This document shows, one piece after another, positions 60,826-64,000 of a DNA stretch of 64,000 nt (position 1 is the first letter of the stretch; each line of letters opens with the position of its first letter). The position numbers and the translations under genes were made by a program. This stretch comes from Lysinibacillus telephonicus (GTDB lineage: Bacteria > Bacillota > Bacilli > Bacillales_A > Planococcaceae), in the NCBI RefSeq assembly GCF_003966145.1, contig NZ_RXNR01000011.1:27284-91283 (forward strand), written 5' to 3'. Below the pieces are notes generated by a model. The model was not told where the DNA came from. It made no database searches and was given only the letters and a program-made list of their open reading frames with translations.

Positions 60826-61626
60826 ATGGCATTTCATAAACCACAAAAAATTGCAGAATTAACGATAGAAACAGGGGTGACGAAGACAAAGCTTCCTTTT
60901 TCACATCTGTTGTTGCTTGGGTTTTTAGGGGGAGCATTTATAGCTTTGGGCTATTTATTGGATATTCGTGTCATTGGTGACTTACCAGCAGAATGGGGAA
61001 GTCTTGCAAATTTACTTGGAGGTGCCGTATTCCCTGTTGGCCTTATTTTAATTGTCCTTGCCGGGGCAGAACTAATTACGGGAAATATAATGTCGGTATC
61101 CATGGCGTATTTTGCAAAGAAAGTTTCTCTAGGGAATCTAGTTCATAATTGGTTTTGGATCACTTTAACAAATTTAGTTGGAGCACTTTTTGTAGCATAT
61201 TTCTTTGGACATGTAGTTGGTTTAACCGAAACAGGGCATTATCTGGATAAAACGGTTTCGGTTGCACAATCAAAAGTAGATTCATCGTTCTTACAAACCT
61301 TCGTATCGGCGATTGGTTGTAACTGGCTTGTATGTCTAGCGATTTGGTTAGCTTATGGAGCAGATGACTTTATTGGAAAAATCGCCGGCATTTGGTTCCC
61401 AATTATGGCGTTTGTAGCGATTGGCTTCCAACACGTTGTTGCAAATATGTTTATAATACCAGCAGCAATTTTTGCAGGAGAGCTTACTTGGATTGATTTT
61501 ATTAGAAATATTATTCCGACCTTCCTTGGAAATGTTGTTGGCGGAGCTATTTTTGTTGGATTGCTTTATTATTATGTTTATTATAAACAAGCAAATCAAA
61601 TTCAGAAACCTCGTAAGAACTCTTAA
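60826..61626 (+). CDS. Formate/nitrite transporter family protein
   Basis: A 266-residue membrane channel with six helices of the FNT family. Family features include LLLGFLGGAFIALGYLLDIR, LGGAVFPVGLILIVLAGAEL with LITGNIM, and NWLVCLAIWLAYGADD plus GFQHVVANMF, which line the pore and carry the central His. It moves formate, nitrite or hydrosulfide. ATG 60826 is used because GGAGG lies seven bases before it; an ATG six bases earlier is too close to the site. Its leader contains a terminator. Confidence 0.9.
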   Translation: MAFHKPQKIAELTIETGVTKTKLPFSHLLLLGFLGGAFIALGYLLDIRVIGDLPAEWGSLANLLGGAVFPVGLILIVLAGAELITGNIMSVSMAYFAKKVSLGNLVHNWFWITLTNLVGALFVAYFFGHVVGLTETGHYLDKTVSVAQSKVDSSFLQTFVSAIGCNWLVCLAIWLAYGADDFIGKIAGIWFPIMAFVAIGFQHVVANMFIIPAAIFAGELTWIDFIRNIIPTFLGNVVGGAIFVGLLYYYVYYKQANQIQKPRKNS

Positions 61627-61759
61627 GAAAACGAACATATAGATATTTGGACAAACATCATTATTTTAAAAATACACGAAAACAATCTTTCAAGACTACT
61701 TCAGCTTCTGCTTACTGGAAGTTGGGATAGTCTTTTGTTTTATCTCCCTATTAATTTTC

Positions 61760-61945
61760 TTCTTCTTTTCGTTGAACAATGCCCCTGCACACTATTTATA
61801 AATATTCTGCCGTACGAAAGAAAAAGAACAAATGCTCAAAGCGTCATACTTAACTCAGACAACTGCTTGCAGGACCTGAGAAGTATTCAAGGTGCTGATC
61901 TTCACGAGGGGCTGTGCACTGAATCTAGAGGTAGAATATACTTTT
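61760..61945. repeat. Degraded copy of the dispersed intergenic repeat
   Basis: CACGAGGGGCTGTGCACTGA, ATCTAGAGG, TAGAATATAC (about 61897-61931) resembles the right end of the element at 31161-31380. The preceding bases look like its diverged inside. No gene was found in this gap (61627-62049). Confidence 0.45.
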
Positions 61946-61986
61946 TCAAATGATATCCATATTGAGAAATTATCTAATTCCTTAAC

Positions 61987-62020
61987 AATAAAAAAACTCC
62001 ACAGAATATACTGTGAAGTT
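61987..62020 (-). terminator. Terminator of the rRNA-tRNA operon
   Basis: On the minus strand ACTTCACAG faces CTGTGGAGT, followed by seven T, after the last tRNA gene. Confidence 0.9.
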
Positions 62021-62049
62021 TAATATGACAACGTTCTTGTTGTTTAAGA

Positions 62050-62131
62050 TACCGGTGGTCGGGGTCGAACCGACACTCCAGAAGGAACACGATTTTGAGT
62101 CGTGCGCGTCTGCCAATTCCGCCACACCGGC
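62050..62131 (-). tRNA. tRNA-Leu (CAA)
   Basis: Anticodon loop CTCAAAA gives CAA; long variable arm (class II). The CCA end is not encoded, unlike almost all other tRNAs in this cluster. Last tRNA of the operon. Confidence 0.95.
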
Positions 62132-62179
62132 ATATTAAAAAAATGTAAAAAAAATATCGGATTTACCGATTTAAAAATC

Positions 62180-62253
62180 TGGAGGCGGCAACCGGATTCG
62201 AACCGGTGATAAGGGTGTTGCAGACCCGTGCCTTACCACTTGGCTATGCCGCC
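62180..62253 (-). tRNA. tRNA-Cys (GCA)
   Basis: Anticodon loop CTGCAAC gives GCA. Acceptor GGCGGCA pairs with TGCCGCC; CCA is encoded. Confidence 0.95.
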
Positions 62254-62262
62254 GAAATTTTT

Positions 62263-62337
62263 TGGAGCGGAAGACGGGGTTCGAACCCGCGACCCCCACC
62301 TTGGCAAGGTGGTGTTCTACCGCTGAACTACTTCCGC
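62263..62337 (-). tRNA. tRNA-Gly (GCC)
   Basis: Anticodon loop TTGCCAA gives GCC. Acceptor GCGGAAG; CCA is encoded. Confidence 0.95.
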
Positions 62338-62342
62338 GAAAA

Positions 62343-62417
62343 TGGCTGGGGTACCAGGATTCGAACCTGGGCATGACGGAATCAAAATCCGTTGCCTTAC
62401 CGCTTGGCTATACCCCA
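62343..62417 (-). tRNA. tRNA-Gln (TTG)
   Basis: Anticodon loop TTTTGAT gives TTG. Acceptor TGGGGTA; CCA is encoded. Confidence 0.95.
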
Positions 62418-62454
62418 AAAATATTATCGTAAAAGTTTAGTTTTAAATTTTATA

Positions 62455-62531
62455 TGGGGCGGCTGATGGGAATCGAACCCACGAATGTCGGAACCACAAT
62501 CCGATGCGTTAACCACTTCGCCACAGCCGCC
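62455..62531 (-). tRNA. tRNA-His (GTG), copy downstream
   Basis: Anticodon loop TTGTGGT gives GTG. Carries the extra G-1 opposite C73 that marks tRNA-His; CCA is encoded. It differs from the upstream copy in the acceptor and anticodon stems. Confidence 0.95.
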
Positions 62532-62574
62532 AATACAGCATTATGAATTTAAATTTTACTATTAAGCTAAAGGA

Positions 62575-62651
62575 TGGGGCGACTGATGGGAATCGAACCC
62601 ACGAATGCCGGAACCACAATCCGGTGCGTTAACCACTTCGCCACAATCGCC
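62575..62651 (-). tRNA. tRNA-His (GTG), copy upstream
   Basis: Second, tandem tRNA-His with anticodon GTG and G-1; CCA is encoded. The duplication is an addition to the usual Bacillus order of this cluster. Confidence 0.95.
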
Positions 62652-62681
62652 ATAATGCTTATAGTTTTTAAATAAAAAAAT

Positions 62682-62755
62682 TGGCAGGGGCAGTAGGAAT
62701 CGAACCCACACCAAAGGTTTTGGAGACCTCTATTCTACCGTTGAACTATGCCCCT
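62682..62755 (-). tRNA. tRNA-Trp (CCA)
   Basis: Anticodon loop CTCCAAA gives CCA. Acceptor AGGGGCA; 3' CCA is encoded. Confidence 0.95.
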
Positions 62756-62766
62756 ATTTTTAAAAA

Positions 62767-62850
62767 TGGTGGAGGGGGACGGATTCGAACCGCCGAACCC
62801 GAAGGAGCGGATTTACAGTCCGCCGCGTTTAGCCACTTCGCTACCCCTCC
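62767..62850 (-). tRNA. tRNA-Tyr (GTA)
   Basis: Anticodon loop CTGTAAA gives GTA; long variable arm. 3' CCA is encoded. Confidence 0.95.
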
Positions 62851-62857
62851 AGATAAA

Positions 62858-62933
<76 letters not shown>

Positions 62934-62939
62934 AACATA

Positions 62940-63015
62940 TGGTGGGTCGAGACGGAATCGAACCGCCGACACTTTGAGCTTCAGTCAAATGCTCTACCAA
63001 CTGAGCTATCGACCC
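62940..63015 (-). tRNA. tRNA-Phe (GAA)
   Basis: Anticodon loop CTGAAGC gives GAA. Acceptor GGGTCGA; 3' CCA is encoded. Confidence 0.95.
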
Positions 63016-63036
63016 ATATGTTTTCATTTATTAAAA

Positions 63037-63112
63037 TGGCGGTCCCGACCGGGATCGAACCGGCGATCTCCTGCGTGACAGGCAGGCATGTTAACCGCTA
63101 CACCACGGGACA
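63037..63112 (-). tRNA. tRNA-Asp (GTC) with altered first base
   Basis: Anticodon loop CTGTCAC gives GTC. The 3' acceptor strand CGGGACC expects a 5' GGTCCCG, but the sequence reads TGTCCCG, so base 1 is T facing C72. A one-base loss at the 5' end would explain this. 3' CCA is encoded. Confidence 0.9.
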
Positions 63113-63115
63113 TTT

Positions 63116-63192
<77 letters not shown>

Positions 63193-63252
63193 ATAATAAT
63201 AATGCAATATTAATCTCAGTTATTCTATTATACCATACAATTATAAATCATA

Positions 63253-63328
63253 TGGTGGAGGATGACGGGCTCGAACCGCCGACCCCCTGCTTGTAAGGCA
63301 GGTGCTCTCCCAGCTGAGCTAATCCTCC
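63253..63328 (-). tRNA. tRNA-Val (TAC)
   Basis: Anticodon loop CTTACAA gives TAC. Acceptor GGAGGAT; 3' CCA is encoded. Confidence 0.95.
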
Positions 63329-63347
63329 AACTGGATTTTAATTCAAA

Positions 63348-63422
63348 TGGTGACCCGTACGGGATTCGAACCCGTGTTACCGCCGTGAAAGGGCGGTGTC
63401 TTAACCACTTGACCAACGGGCC
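63348..63422 (-). tRNA. tRNA-Glu (TTC)
   Basis: Anticodon loop CTTTCAC gives TTC. Acceptor GGCCCGT pairs with ACGGGTC; 3' CCA is encoded. Confidence 0.95.
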
Positions 63423-63446
63423 AATTAATTACTTGGTTGTCTTATC

Positions 63447-63538
63447 TGGCGGAGAGTAAGGGATTTGAACCCTTGAGACAGTGTTACCCGCCTACACGAT
63501 TTCCAATCGTGCTCCTTCGGCCGCTCGGACAACTCTCC
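63447..63538 (-). tRNA. tRNA-Ser (GGA)
   Basis: Anticodon loop TTGGAAA gives GGA; long variable arm. Acceptor GGAGAGT; 3' CCA is encoded. Confidence 0.95.
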
Positions 63539-63546
63539 AAGAAGCA

Positions 63547-63621
63547 TGGCTCCGAAGGTAGGACTCGAACCTACGACCGATCGGTTAACAGCCGATTGCT
63601 CTACCACTGAGCTACTTCGGA
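63547..63621 (-). tRNA. tRNA-Asn (GTT)
   Basis: Anticodon loop CTGTTAA gives GTT. First tRNA after 5S; acceptor TCCGAAG; 3' CCA is encoded. Confidence 0.95.
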
Positions 63622-63635
63622 ATATTTTTATGGAA

Positions 63636-63751
63636 GCCTAGCAACGTCCTACTCTCACAGGGGGAAGCCCCCAACTACCATCGGCGCTAAAGAGCTTAAC
63701 TTCCGTGTTCGGTATGGGAACGGGTGTGACCTCTTTGCCATCATCACTAGA
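63636..63751 (-). rRNA. rrf: 5S ribosomal RNA
   Basis: Read on the minus strand it starts TCTAGTGATGATGGCAAAGA, contains the invariant CCGAACACGGAAGTTAAG and ends GGACGTTGCTAGGC. Length about 116 bases is normal for Firmicutes. It sits between 23S and the tRNA cluster. Confidence 0.96.
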
Positions 63752-63882
63752 CTCACTTAATTGAGACAAGATTTATTATAACATATTTGAAAGCATTTTC
63801 AACCCTTTTTTTAGCGTTTTTATGCTTCAAATTACTTGTTCTCTCAAAACTGGATAAAGACATTGAAAGCGTTCAAATTTTT

Positions 63883-64000
63883 GGTTAAGTCCTCGATCGA
63901 TTAGTATTCGTCAGCTCCATGTGTCGCCACACTTCCACCTCGAACCTATCTACCTCATCGTCTTTGAGGGATCTTACTTACTTGCGTAATGGGAAATCTC
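63883..64000 (-). rRNA. rrl: 23S ribosomal RNA, 3' end only
   Basis: The minus strand reads GACGATGAGGTAGATAGG, GACACATGGAGCTGACG and ends ATCGATCGAGGACTTAACC, the conserved 3' end of Firmicute 23S rRNA. The gene continues beyond the right edge of the window. Confidence 0.96.

Overview
The window reads as the chromosome of a low-GC, endospore-forming Firmicute, most likely a Planococcaceae relative (Lysinibacillus, Solibacillus or Ureibacillus type). This is inferred from two gerA-type germination loci, a T-box leader on serA, HemZ, a YheA/YheB/YheE cluster, BdbC/BdbD thiol oxidoreductases, DUF3006, and a 5S-linked tRNA cluster in the order known from Bacillus subtilis trnD. No plasmid, phage or complete insertion sequence was recognised. 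Most of it is chromosomal housekeeping; the interest lies in the intergenic DNA.

Layout. 1-2137: fatty-acid/redox genes (enoyl-CoA hydratase, FAD-binding dehydrogenase). 2372-4560: serA behind a T-box. 4659-7348: a germination locus whose A and B genes have been fused and broken by a deletion. 7554-16370: HAD hydrolase, YvbH-like protein, alcohol dehydrogenase, DUF3006 protein and ComEC-like lipoprotein, hemZ, then a 102-bp satellite array and the yheA/yheB/yheE group. 16371-19402: long nested palindrome, a CorC-type transporter with an odd start region, and a CDF transporter. 19526-26351: YhcYZ-like two-component system, two disulfide-oxidoreductase pairs, RluA, ResA-like protein and a BlaI/M56 pair. 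26523-36099: mixed metabolism, QueG/TrmL, B3/4 protein, LD-carboxypeptidase and an EamA transporter. 36171-38707: a c-di-GMP riboswitch in front of a long coiled-coil surface protein, and a cysteine-rich HTH regulator. 38847-48972: LuxR/class II deacetylase pair, nitroreductase, ferredoxin-NADP reductase and a complete ddpXABCDF-like D-Ala-D-Ala utilisation operon. 49362-51868: hydroxyacyl-CoA dehydrogenase, MFS transporter and MarR. 52020-56031: an intact germination operon in the order B-A-C-D. 56318-61626: lipoproteins, Hsp20, aspartate transaminase/decarboxylase and a formate/nitrite transporter with an attenuator-like leader. 61627-64000: a rRNA operon end on the minus strand (23S 3' end, 5S, sixteen tRNAs, terminator).

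How genes work together. The ddp operon would cleave D-Ala-D-Ala and import the peptides. The BlaI/M56 pair appears to share an operator with the adjacent bdbDC pair, suggesting that a protease-relieved repressor controls oxidative protein folding. The cysteine-rich regulator at 38078 and the ferredoxin reductase at 41679 carry matching 18-bp inverted repeats upstream, suggesting one redox or iron-sulfur responsive circuit. The c-di-GMP riboswitch ties the surface protein at 36171 to the motile/sessile switch.

Most unusual signals: (i) a 102-bp tandem repeat built of TTTACGCG cores at 21-bp steps and organised in a 306-bp higher-order repeat; (ii) a second array with the same 21-bp step but an ATCGCYC core 15 kb away; (iii) a hairpin that would bring a distant Shine-Dalgarno sequence next to its ATG; (iv) the germination gene fusion; (v) a tRNA-Asp apparently lacking its G1. 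All calls come from reading sequence alone; family assignments rest on motif recognition, not on database searches.
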